In this document: positions 57,438 through 64,000 of the stretch, one piece after another | Position numbering within the stretch: position 1 is the stretch's first letter | How the letters are laid out: every line of letters begins with the position of its first letter | Origin: Nonomuraea angiospora | Lineage (GTDB): Bacteria > Actinomycetota > Actinomycetes > Streptosporangiales > Streptosporangiaceae | Reading direction: 5' to 3' | DNA length: 64,000 bases | NCBI RefSeq assembly: GCF_014873145.1 | Contig: NZ_JADBEK010000001.1 | Location: 1,922,001-1,986,000 of the forward strand | Position numbers and translations under genes: made by a program | Notes under the pieces: generated by a model | Databases searched by the model: none | The model's input: the letters and a program-made list of their open reading frames with translations, nothing else | What the model was told of the DNA's origin: nothing

Positions 57438-58804
57438 ACACGTACGACGTGGCCGTGATCGGCGGCGGCATCGTCGGCTCGGCCATCGCGCGCCTGCTGG
57501 GCGGCACCGCGCTGTCGGTGGCGCTGGTGGAGGCGCGCGACGACGTGGGCGACGGCACCAGCAAGGCCAACACCGCCATCCTGCACACCGGCTTCGACGC
57601 CAAGCCGGGCACCCTGGAGTCCCGCCTGGTCGCCCGCGGCTACGACCTGCTCGGCCGCTACGCCGAGGCCACCGGCATCCCGGTCGAGCGCACCGGCGCG
57701 CTGCTCGTGGCCTGGACGCGGGAACAGCTCGACGCCCTGCCCGGCCTGCGGGCCAAGGCCGAGCGCAACGGCTACACCGCCTGCGAGATCGTCGACGCCG
57801 CCGAGGTCTACCGCAGGGTCCCGGCCCTCGGCCCGGGCGCGCTCGGCGGGCTGACGGTCCCCGGCGAGTCCGTCATCTGCACCTGGACCACGAACCTCGC
57901 CCTGGCCACCGACGCCGTCAACCGCGGCGTGAGGCTGCTGCGCGGCCACCGCGTCACCGCGGTCCATCGCGGTCCTGACGCCACCCGGCTGGTCACCACG
58001 GCGGGCGAGCTGTCCGCCCGGTGGGTGGTCAACGCCGCCGGGCTGGGCGCCGACGCGCTCGACGCCCTCTTCGGCCACGACCGCTTCACCGTCACGCCGC
58101 GCCGCGGCGAGCTGCTGGTCTTCGACAAGCTCGCCCGGCCGCTGGCGCCCTGCATCGTGCTGCCGGTGCCGTCGTCGGCCGGCAAGGGCGTGCTCGTCAG
58201 CCCTACCATCTACGGCAACGTCATGCTCGGCCCGACCGCCGAGGACCTGACGGACAAGGCCGCGACCGGCACCTCGGAGGCGGGGCTGGAGTTCCTGCGC
58301 GAGAAGGGCGCCGAGCTCATGCCCCGGCTGATGGCGGAGGAGGTCACCGCGACCTACGCGGGCCTGCGCGCCTCGATCGGCCGCGACGACTACCTGATCG
58401 ACCTCGATGCCGGGCAGCGCTATCTCCTGGTCGGCGGCATCCGCTCCACCGGCCTGACCGCCGGCATGGCGATCGCCGAGCACGTCGCGGACCTGCTCAA
58501 GGGCCACCTCGACCTCGTCGAGCGGGCCGGCCTGCCCGCGCCGCCCCGCATGCCCAACCTGGGCGAGGCGTTCCCGCGCCCCTACCAGGACGCCGCCGCG
58601 ATCGCCGCCGACCCCGAGTACGGGAGGGTCGTGTGCTTCTGCGAGCGGGTGACAAGGGGGGAGATCCGCGACGCCCTGGCGTCGGTGATCCCGCCCGCCG
58701 GGGTGGAGGGCCTGCGCCGCCGCACCAGAGCCATGAACGGACGCTGCCAGGGCTTCTACTGCGGTGCCCGGGTACGCGAGATCTTCGAAGGGGAACAGAA
58801 ATGA
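57434..58804 (+). CDS. GlpA-like FAD dehydrogenase with C-terminal [2Fe-2S] domain
   Basis: Flavoprotein of 456 residues related to glycerol-3-phosphate dehydrogenase. FAD-binding GGGIVGSAIARLL, SKANTAILHTGFDA (close to the GlpA active-site loop) and VGGIRSTGLTAGMAIAEHV define the DAO fold. The last 90 residues form a BFD-like [2Fe-2S] domain with CFCERV and CQGFYC, the four Cys ligands. GTG start overlaps the kinase stop (GTGA), AAGGAG precedes. It probably oxidises the phosphorylated product of the FGGY kinase and hands electrons to its downstream partner. Confidence 0.9.
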   Translation: MNTYDVAVIGGGIVGSAIARLLGGTALSVALVEARDDVGDGTSKANTAILHTGFDAKPGTLESRLVARGYDLLGRYAEATGIPVERTGALLVAWTREQLDALPGLRAKAERNGYTACEIVDAAEVYRRVPALGPGALGGLTVPGESVICTWTTNLALATDAVNRGVRLLRGHRVTAVHRGPDATRLVTTAGELSARWVVNAAGLGADALDALFGHDRFTVTPRRGELLVFDKLARPLAPCIVLPVPSSAGKGVLVSPTIYGNVMLGPTAEDLTDKAATGTSEAGLEFLREKGAELMPRLMAEEVTATYAGLRASIGRDDYLIDLDAGQRYLLVGGIRSTGLTAGMAIAEHVADLLKGHLDLVERAGLPAPPRMPNLGEAFPRPYQDAAAIAADPEYGRVVCFCERVTRGEIRDALASVIPPAGVEGLRRRTRAMNGRCQGFYCGARVREIFEGEQK

Positions 58805-60039
58805 CTGAGCGCGTACGGGTGGCCGTGATCGGCGGGGGCCCGGCCGGGCTCACCGCCGCCGCCACGCTCGCCCCTTCCGTGGACGGCGACGTCCTGGTCC
58901 TGGAGCGTGAGCCGGAGACCGGCGGCATCCCCCGGCACAGCGACCACCCCGGCTACGGCCTGCGCGACCTGCGCAGGTTCGTCTCCGGACCCGCGTACGC
59001 GCGCCGGCTGACCCGCCGCGCCCGCGACGCCGGGGCCCGGCTGGAGACCGAGGCCATGGTCACCGGCTGGGCCGGGCCGCGGACCCTGGAGGTGACCTCG
59101 CCGCACGGCCGCCGCCTCGTCCAGGCCGACGCGGTGGTCCTGGCGACCGGCGCCCGGGAGCGGCCCCGCCCCGCCCGGCTCATCCCCGGCGACCGTCCCG
59201 ACGGCGTCTACACCACCGGCCAGCTGCAGAACCTCGTCCACCTGCACCACCGCGAGGTCGGGCGGCGCGCCGTGGTCGTCGGCGCCGAGCTGGTCAGCTG
59301 GTCGGCGGTCCTGACCCTGCGCGAGGCGGGCTGCCGCACGGTGCTGATGACCAGCGAGTACGAGCGGCCGGAAGCCTACGCGGCCTTCCACCTCCCGGGA
59401 CGGCTGGCCTTCGGCGTGCTCGTCCGGGCCCGCACCCGGATCGTCGCCGTCAACGGCAGGGGCCGGGTGACCTCGGTCGACATCGAGGACCTCGGCACCG
59501 GGCGGCGCCGGCGCGTCCCCTGCGACACGGTGATCACCACCGGCGACTGGATCCCCGACCACGAGCTGGCCCGTACGGGGGGCCTGGAGATGGACGCGGC
59601 CACGCTCGGGCCGCGCGTGGACACCTCCCTGGCGACGAGCCTGCCCGGGGTGTTCGCGGCCGGGAACCTCCTGCATCCGGTCGACACCGCCGACGTCGCC
59701 GCGCTCGACGGCCGCCACGTGGCCGCGGCCGTGCTGCGGCACCTGGCCGGGGACCCCGTCCCCGGCGGCGGGGTGCCGCTGGTGGCCGAGGCGCCCCTGC
59801 GCTGGGTCGCGCCGCAGCTCGTCCGCCCCGGCGGACCGCCGCCCTCCCGCGGCAGGCTGCTGCTGTGGGCGGACGCCTTCCGGACGCTTCCGCGGGTCAC
59901 CGCCACCCAGGACGGGCGCGTCCTCGGCCGTGTCCGGCTCCCGTGGCCGGCCGCCCCCGGCCGGGTCTTCCGCGTCCCCTTCTCCCTCGTGGCGGACGCC
60001 GACCCCGCGGGCGGCCCGGTGCGACTCTCCCTGGAATGA
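58801..60039 (+). CDS. FAD/NAD(P)-type oxidoreductase partner with degenerate NAD motif
   Basis: Flavoprotein of 412 residues of the pyridine nucleotide-disulfide-oxidoreductase type. VAVIGGGPAGLTAAATL binds FAD and VVLATGARERPRPARL plus GVFAAGNLLHPVD are the standard TGxR and C-terminal FAD segments. The second nucleotide motif reads VVVGAELVSWSAVL, lacking the Gly-rich turn, and there is no redox CxxC pair. It therefore resembles the TM1433-like subunit that pairs with GlpA/GlpO-type dehydrogenases. The usual third small DUF1667 subunit is not found here. ATGA overlap with the upstream gene. Confidence 0.85.
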   Translation: MTERVRVAVIGGGPAGLTAAATLAPSVDGDVLVLEREPETGGIPRHSDHPGYGLRDLRRFVSGPAYARRLTRRARDAGARLETEAMVTGWAGPRTLEVTSPHGRRLVQADAVVLATGARERPRPARLIPGDRPDGVYTTGQLQNLVHLHHREVGRRAVVVGAELVSWSAVLTLREAGCRTVLMTSEYERPEAYAAFHLPGRLAFGVLVRARTRIVAVNGRGRVTSVDIEDLGTGRRRRVPCDTVITTGDWIPDHELARTGGLEMDAATLGPRVDTSLATSLPGVFAAGNLLHPVDTADVAALDGRHVAAAVLRHLAGDPVPGGGVPLVAEAPLRWVAPQLVRPGGPPPSRGRLLLWADAFRTLPRVTATQDGRVLGRVRLPWPAAPGRVFRVPFSLVADADPAGGPVRLSLE

Positions 60040-60130
60040 CGGCTGTCCCCGCGGGCGGCCCGGCGTGCCTGCCGCCTGGAGCGACGGCTGTCCCCTCGGG
60101 CTCGCCCTGGAGTGACGGCTATCGCTGCGG
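60031..60130. repeat. Three degenerate 24-base repeats at the end of the operon
   Basis: Copies at 60031-60055, 60076-60100 and 60107-60130 share the pattern CTGGA(A/G)(T/C)GACGGCT. The first covers the stop codon of the oxidoreductase and the last covers the stop of the convergent beta-glucuronidase gene. They may form part of a bidirectional terminator. Confidence 0.5.
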
Positions 60131-61864
60131 TTTGCGGCCGGCGAGCGACCTCCAGCGGGCCCGCAGCGCGTGGGCGGCGGCCTTGGGCCGGCGGTCGCGG
60201 GTGAAGACGCCCTTCTTGTTGCCGTCCACGCGGTGGATGCCGTGGGAGGTCTGGAAGTCGGCGAAGTTCCACACGTGCTCGCCGACGAACGCCTCGATCC
60301 GGTCGAAGACGCGGTGGTTCATCTCGAGGTAGGCCTGCTGGTACTCCTCGGTCCACGGCGTGTCCCACACCGAGTGCAGGCCGGGCATGGTGTCGGCGCC
60401 GTACTCGCTCATCATGATCGGCTTGCCGAACCGGTCCGCCCAGCCGCGCAGGTCGTGCTCCAGGTAGGTCTCGGCCGTGGCCAGGTCGCCGGTGGCGACG
60501 TACCAGCCGTAGTAGCGGTTGATGCACAGCACGTCGAAGAGGTCGGCGATGCGGTCGTTGTCGTGCGTGGCGAAGAGCACCGCCGCGTAGCTCACCGGGC
60601 GGGTGGGGTCGAGCTCGCGGGTGAGCTCCACCAGCGGCTCGAAGTACTCGCGGGCCCCCTCCTCGTTGGAGGCCGGCTCGTTGGCGATGCACCACATGAC
60701 GACGCTGGGATGGTTCTTGTCGCGGGCGACCAGCTCGCGGATCGCCTGGGCGTGCGCCTCGCGGGTGGCCTCGCCGAAGGTGTCCGGCGAGAAGGTGGGC
60801 CGGGGCGGGGCGCCGGTGAGCCCGGACGCGACGGCGAGGTTGAGGCCCACGGCGGCGGTCTCGTCGATGACGACGATGCCGTGCCGGTCGGCGAACTCCA
60901 TCACCTCCTCCGCGTACGGGTAGTGCGAGGTGCGGAAGGAGTTGGCGCCGATCCAGTCCATGAGCTGGAAGTCGTGCACGAGATAGGCGTTGTCGTGGCC
61001 CTTGCCGCGCACCGGCGTGTCCTCGTGCCTGCCGAAGCCGGTGAAGTAGAACGGCTCGCCGTTGATGAGGAACTCGGTGCCGCGCACCTCCACCGTCCGC
61101 ACGCCGAACGGCTGCGGGTAGAGGTCGCCGTCGATCTCGGCCACCAGCTCGTACAGATAGGGCGCGCCCGGCCGCCACAGGGTCACGTTCTCGATGCGTA
61201 TGGTGCCGGTGGCGCCCTCGCCCGCCGCGACCTCCGCGCCGCCGGCGTCGAGCACCCGCACTCGGACCGGCACGGGCTCGCTCGTCTCCACCGCGTACTC
61301 CACCGTCCCGTCCATGGCGGTGACGATGGTGATGTCCTCGACGTGGACGGCGGGACGGCTGCAGAGCCACACCGAGCGGGCCAGGCCCGCGTAGTTGTAG
61401 AAGTCGTGCAGGTACGTCTGCCTGCGCCGCCCGTCGGCGGAGACGGTGATCGTGCCGGGCGGGATCGTCGTGCCGGTCAGCTCGTTGTTGACCCCGATGG
61501 TGAGGCGGAACTCCTGCCCCCCGCGTACGTGCTCGGTGATGTCGGCCTCGAAGGGCGTGTAGCCGCCCACGTGCTCGGCCACCAGCACGTCGTCGACGTA
61601 GACCCGGCCCTGGTGGGTGGCGGCGTCGACGCGCAGGACGACGCGCTCGCCGGCCCAGCCGCGCGGCACCCGCACCTGCCGCTGGTACCAGGCCCAGCCC
61701 ACGTGGTCGCGGATCGCGCTGTCGGTGAACAGGTCGTTGTAGCTGGCCGGGACCGCCGCCTCCAGCGTGGTGTCGAGCGGGCCGGGGCCGCCGTCGAGGG
61801 CGAACCGCCAGAGCCCGTCGAGGTTGACCAGCTCGCGGGTGGGGGTGGAGCGCGGCTTCAGCAT
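60119..61864 (-). CDS. uidA: Beta-glucuronidase (GH2, UidA type)
   Basis: GH2 enzyme of 581 residues. Sugar-binding and immunoglobulin-like domains come first (NLDGLWRFALDG, YQRQVRVPRGWAGERVVLRVDAATH), then the barrel. The acid/base Glu is in MWCIANEP and the nucleophile Glu in MMSEYGAD. The C-terminal GNKKGVFTRDRRPKAAAH includes the NxK signature that contacts the glucuronate carboxylate and separates true glucuronidases from galactosidases; the preceding WNFADFQTSHGIHR matches E. coli UidA almost residue for residue. No signal peptide. Its ATG overlaps the GH1 stop. Confidence 0.95.
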   Translation of the reverse strand: MLKPRSTPTRELVNLDGLWRFALDGGPGPLDTTLEAAVPASYNDLFTDSAIRDHVGWAWYQRQVRVPRGWAGERVVLRVDAATHQGRVYVDDVLVAEHVGGYTPFEADITEHVRGGQEFRLTIGVNNELTGTTIPPGTITVSADGRRRQTYLHDFYNYAGLARSVWLCSRPAVHVEDITIVTAMDGTVEYAVETSEPVPVRVRVLDAGGAEVAAGEGATGTIRIENVTLWRPGAPYLYELVAEIDGDLYPQPFGVRTVEVRGTEFLINGEPFYFTGFGRHEDTPVRGKGHDNAYLVHDFQLMDWIGANSFRTSHYPYAEEVMEFADRHGIVVIDETAAVGLNLAVASGLTGAPPRPTFSPDTFGEATREAHAQAIRELVARDKNHPSVVMWCIANEPASNEEGAREYFEPLVELTRELDPTRPVSYAAVLFATHDNDRIADLFDVLCINRYYGWYVATGDLATAETYLEHDLRGWADRFGKPIMMSEYGADTMPGLHSVWDTPWTEEYQQAYLEMNHRVFDRIEAFVGEHVWNFADFQTSHGIHRVDGNKKGVFTRDRRPKAAAHALRARWRSLAGRKPQR

Positions 61865-63054
61865 CAGATCTCCCCTCGGCGGGCGACCTCGCCCAGCCAG
61901 GCCAGGCTCGGCTTGGGGTGGCGCTCGAACGTCGTGCGGTCGACCGCGATGAGACCGAAGGTCGGCTCCCAGTGGCCCCACTCGAAGTTGTCCAGCGCGG
62001 TCCAGTGGAGGTAACCGCGCACGTCGATGCCGTCGTCCATGGCGGCGAACAGGTGGCCGAGGGCCTCGGAGGTGTAGGCGATCCGCCGGGTGTCGTCCGG
62101 GGTGGCGATGCCGTTCTCGGTGACGAGGACGGGCGTGCGGCCGGTCGCCTCCCAGGCGTGCCGGACGGCGATGCCGATGGCGTCGGGCCGGTAGGCGTTG
62201 CCGGTCATCGTGTTGTCCGGGTGCTGAGGGTGCGGGACGACGCCGTTCTCGTCGACGGCCTGGCTGGAGTAGGACTGCACGCCGATGAAGTCGTCGCCGC
62301 GGGCGGCCTCCAGGTAGAGGTCCTCGCGGACGTGACGCACCTCGCGCAGTTTGTCCTCGTTGCCCGGGGTCGCGGTGAGCGCTTGGCAGGCCACCGTCCA
62401 GCCGACGGCCGCCCCGGTGTGCTGCTTCAGGATCGCGCGGGCCGCGTGGTGGGCCTCGGCCAGCCGCTCGCCTATCTCCGGGTCGGGGTCGGGGAGCACC
62501 GGCCGCGCGGCGCCCTCGACGGTGGGGCTCATCCACTCCTCGGTGGACCGGTGGGTGGCCTGCGCGTCCCGGGCCATTCCGATCATGAGGGCGAGCATGT
62601 TGGGCTCGTTCATCGTGCACACCCACTCGACGCCGTCGAGGATGCTCGTGGCCTGCCGCACGTACGTCTGGAAGCGCTGGACGGCGTCGTCGGCGAGCCA
62701 GCTGAACCAGCGCGGGTTCGTGAAGTGGTGCAGCGTGATGACGGGGGTGAGACCCAGGTCGAGAGCGGTGTCGATCATCCGGCGGTAGTGGGCGAGCTCG
62801 GCTCTGGAGAACTCCCCGGGGACCGGCTCGACGCGGGCCCACTCGATGCCGAAGCGGTAGGCGTTGAGCCCGGCCTCGGCCAGCAGGCGCATGTCCTCGG
62901 CGAAGCGGTGGTAGCTGTCGACCGCGTCGCCGCTGCGCTGCATGCCGGGCATCGCCTGTTCGAGGGCCCACCAGTCGCTGTTGACGTTGTTGCCTTCCAC
63001 CTGGTGCGGGGCGGTCGCCGCACCCCAGAGGAAACCGGAGGGGAGCTGGGGCAT
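61864..63054 (-). CDS. GH1 beta-glycosidase
   Basis: Family 1 glycosidase of 396 residues. The N-terminal signature FLWGAATAPHQVEGNN, the acid/base Glu in CTMNEPN and the nucleophile Glu in LVTENGIA are intact; YLHWTALDNFEW and the closing FGLIAVDRTTFERHPKPS are typical of GH1 beta-glucosidases. It is shorter than the family average (about 450 residues). No signal peptide. It is first in a two-gene operon with beta-glucuronidase. The start MPQLPSGFLWG follows AAGGAA and matches the domain start. Glucoside, galactoside or glucuronide specificity is not predictable. Confidence 0.93.
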   Translation of the reverse strand: MPQLPSGFLWGAATAPHQVEGNNVNSDWWALEQAMPGMQRSGDAVDSYHRFAEDMRLLAEAGLNAYRFGIEWARVEPVPGEFSRAELAHYRRMIDTALDLGLTPVITLHHFTNPRWFSWLADDAVQRFQTYVRQATSILDGVEWVCTMNEPNMLALMIGMARDAQATHRSTEEWMSPTVEGAARPVLPDPDPEIGERLAEAHHAARAILKQHTGAAVGWTVACQALTATPGNEDKLREVRHVREDLYLEAARGDDFIGVQSYSSQAVDENGVVPHPQHPDNTMTGNAYRPDAIGIAVRHAWEATGRTPVLVTENGIATPDDTRRIAYTSEALGHLFAAMDDGIDVRGYLHWTALDNFEWGHWEPTFGLIAVDRTTFERHPKPSLAWLGEVARRGEI

Positions 63055-63111
63055 GGTTGAGTTCCTTGCTCGAGACCATGGGTGTCGGCGACACGCTAGC
63101 ATGAAAACCGA

Positions 63112-63119
63112 ATCGCGAT
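63112..63119. promoter_or_regulatory. Possible operator between the GH1 and TetR genes
   Basis: The 85-base divergent gap contains the short palindrome ATCGCGAT next to a -10-like GATACT toward the tetR gene. It is short, so this is only a candidate. Confidence 0.25.
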
Positions 63120-63139
63120 ACTAATTTGGAGGGGCGCCC

Positions 63140-63772
63140 ATGATGGCATCCGGCAACCGCGGCCCGTACGCGAAGACGGCGGCGGTGCGCCGGCGCGTGC
63201 TCCAGGCCTGCGTGGACGCGTTCGGCGAGACCGGCTTCTACGGCGCCACCATGAAGGACATCGCCAAGCGCGCCGGCATCAGCCACACCGGGCTGCTGCA
63301 CCACTTCCCCCGCAAGGAGGACCTGCTCCTGGGAGTGCTGGAGCTGCGTGACGAACGCGGCACCGAGTTCCTGGAGGCGGCCAAGGTGCTGGACCCGGCC
63401 GCCGACCCCGTCGAGACCCTGAAAGGCATGATCGCCGTCATCGTCGACAACGAGCTGCAGCCGGGGCTCATGGAGCTGCACTGCGTCGTGTCGGGCGAGG
63501 CGACCTCCCCCGACCACCCCGCGCACGCCTACTACGCCGACCGCTACCGCAACCTGCGCCGCTTCTACGCCGACACCTTCACCGCCCTGGCCGAACGCGA
63601 CGGCCTGCGCCCGGCGATCGACCCCGAGACGCTGGCCACCATGACCATCTCCCTCATCAACGGCCTGCAGGCGCAGTGGCTCTTCGACCGCGACTCCGTG
63701 AAGGTCGAGTCGGCCATCCGCGAGTTCTTCCTCTCGGTCATTCCGGGGCTGCCCCGCGCGGCCCTGTCATGA
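63140..63772 (+). CDS. TetR-family regulator, divergent from the glucuronidase operon
   Basis: Regulator of 210 residues with an N-terminal helix-turn-helix (VLQACVDAFGETGFYGATMKDIAKRAGISHTGLLHHFPRKEDLL) and a ligand domain containing LHCVVSGEATSPDHPAHAYYADRY and LINGLQAQWLFD. The arrangement of a TetR gene divergent from a beta-glucuronidase gene parallels UidR-type control, so it likely represses the GH1-uidA operon. It is similar to the TetR at 7.5 kb. GGAGGGG precedes the first of two adjacent ATG codons. Confidence 0.9.
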   Translation: MMASGNRGPYAKTAAVRRRVLQACVDAFGETGFYGATMKDIAKRAGISHTGLLHHFPRKEDLLLGVLELRDERGTEFLEAAKVLDPAADPVETLKGMIAVIVDNELQPGLMELHCVVSGEATSPDHPAHAYYADRYRNLRRFYADTFTALAERDGLRPAIDPETLATMTISLINGLQAQWLFDRDSVKVESAIREFFLSVIPGLPRAALS

Positions 63773-63789
63773 GCGGACTTATTTAACGG

Positions 63790-63802
63790 CTGAAACTTTC
63801 AG
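63790..63802. promoter_or_regulatory. CTGAAACTTTCAG palindrome
   Basis: The reverse complement of the element at 44068-44080, here about 165 bases upstream of the start of an exported protein. Both neighbours are secreted products, which suggests one regulator for extracellular enzymes. Confidence 0.5.
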
Positions 63803-63966
63803 GCGATCCCCTGCCTCCCCCGGGCCGGTCGTCGCAGGCAGGGACGTGGATCGGCGCCCCGCGCGGGCCGGGCGTGATCCTCGGCGCTTCTCCGGCCCGA
63901 GGCGGCTCTATAGCGTGTGGGGCGCTTCCCGCCCCGGATGGCCGGGGCCCGACCACGAGGTAGGTC

Positions 63967-64000
63967 ATGAGGAGAAGGCTTCTCGCGCTCGGCGTCGCCG
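63967..64000 (+). CDS. Start of a secreted protein (3' partial)
   Basis: Only eleven codons are in the window: MRRRLLALGVA, a positively charged n-region running into a hydrophobic stretch, as at the start of a signal peptide. GAGGTAGGT precedes the ATG. Nothing can be said of the mature protein. The palindrome at 63790 suggests co-regulation with the CBM2 protease. Confidence 0.55.
   Translation, partial: MRRRLLALGVA

Noticed and set aside
1..64000. tRNA, rRNA, insertion sequence or integrase genes
   Set aside because: None was recognised on either strand by reading; no transposase-like frame, terminal inverted repeats or tRNA-like attachment site was seen.

Overview
The window is about 70% G+C, densely packed and mostly arranged as overlapping (ATGA/GTGA) operons. 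It carries many LacI, TetR, GntR and IclR regulators, carbohydrate ABC transporters, glycoside hydrolases and a DevS/DevR-type module. This looks like the chromosome of a filamentous soil actinomycete. Gene style suggests Streptosporangiales (Nonomuraea-like), but that placement is inference. No rRNA, tRNA, CRISPR array, prophage or insertion sequence was seen.

Layout. 1-1 kb: the 3' end of an NAD(P)-binding oxidoreductase and a cupin related to metal-dependent hydroxynitrile lyases. 1.1-8.2 kb: a minus-strand cluster with a formylglycine-generating enzyme, two sulfatases, a KDG-kinase-like PfkB kinase, an IclR regulator and KDPG aldolase; a TetR gene with a perfect palindromic operator lies upstream. 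This reads as desulfation of a sulfated, uronate-containing glycan feeding the KDG/KDPG route. 8.2-17.4 kb: rbsK-rbsD-rbsA-rbsC-rbsB for ribose-type sugars, and lacI-deoC-aldehyde dehydrogenase-truncated aldehyde dehydrogenase. 17.4-22.4 kb: a divergent GH29 fucosidase operon with its own ABC importer. 22.4-25.6 kb: a Gfo/Idh-family protein and a secreted DUF1996 protein with a duplicated N-terminal domain.

25.6-35.1 kb: an ATP-dependent hydantoinase operon (hyuA-hyuB-Gfo/Idh-FAD oxidoreductase), a LacI regulator and a divergent MHS-type transporter. Near-identical palindromes precede hyuA and the transporter, tying them into one regulon. A 650-bp non-coding block of GC-rich tandem repeats, including 3.5 copies of a 47-bp unit, sits between hyuA and lacI.

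35.1-42.7 kb: a dormancy/redox-stress island with an Acg-like nitroreductase, a PPOX-family flavoprotein, a small membrane peptide, a DUF305 protein, a DevS-like GAF histidine kinase with a divergent DevR-like regulator, a CBS protein, a YbdK-type carboxylate-amine ligase and a universal stress protein. Five promoter regions here carry the same GGGAC-N5-GGCCC type box, which defines a local DevR regulon.

42.8-64 kb: a secreted CBM2-metalloprotease, a Tat-exported GxGYxYP protein, a membrane Ser/Thr kinase, a rhamnoside operon (LacI, MFS, GH78, SDR), a GntR-controlled operon (APC permease, FGGY kinase, GlpA-like and GlpB-like flavoproteins) whose substrate is unknown, a beta-glucuronidase/GH1 glucosidase operon with a divergent TetR, and the start of a secreted protein. 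The GntR-controlled operon and the hydantoinase regulon are the best candidates for undescribed catabolic systems.
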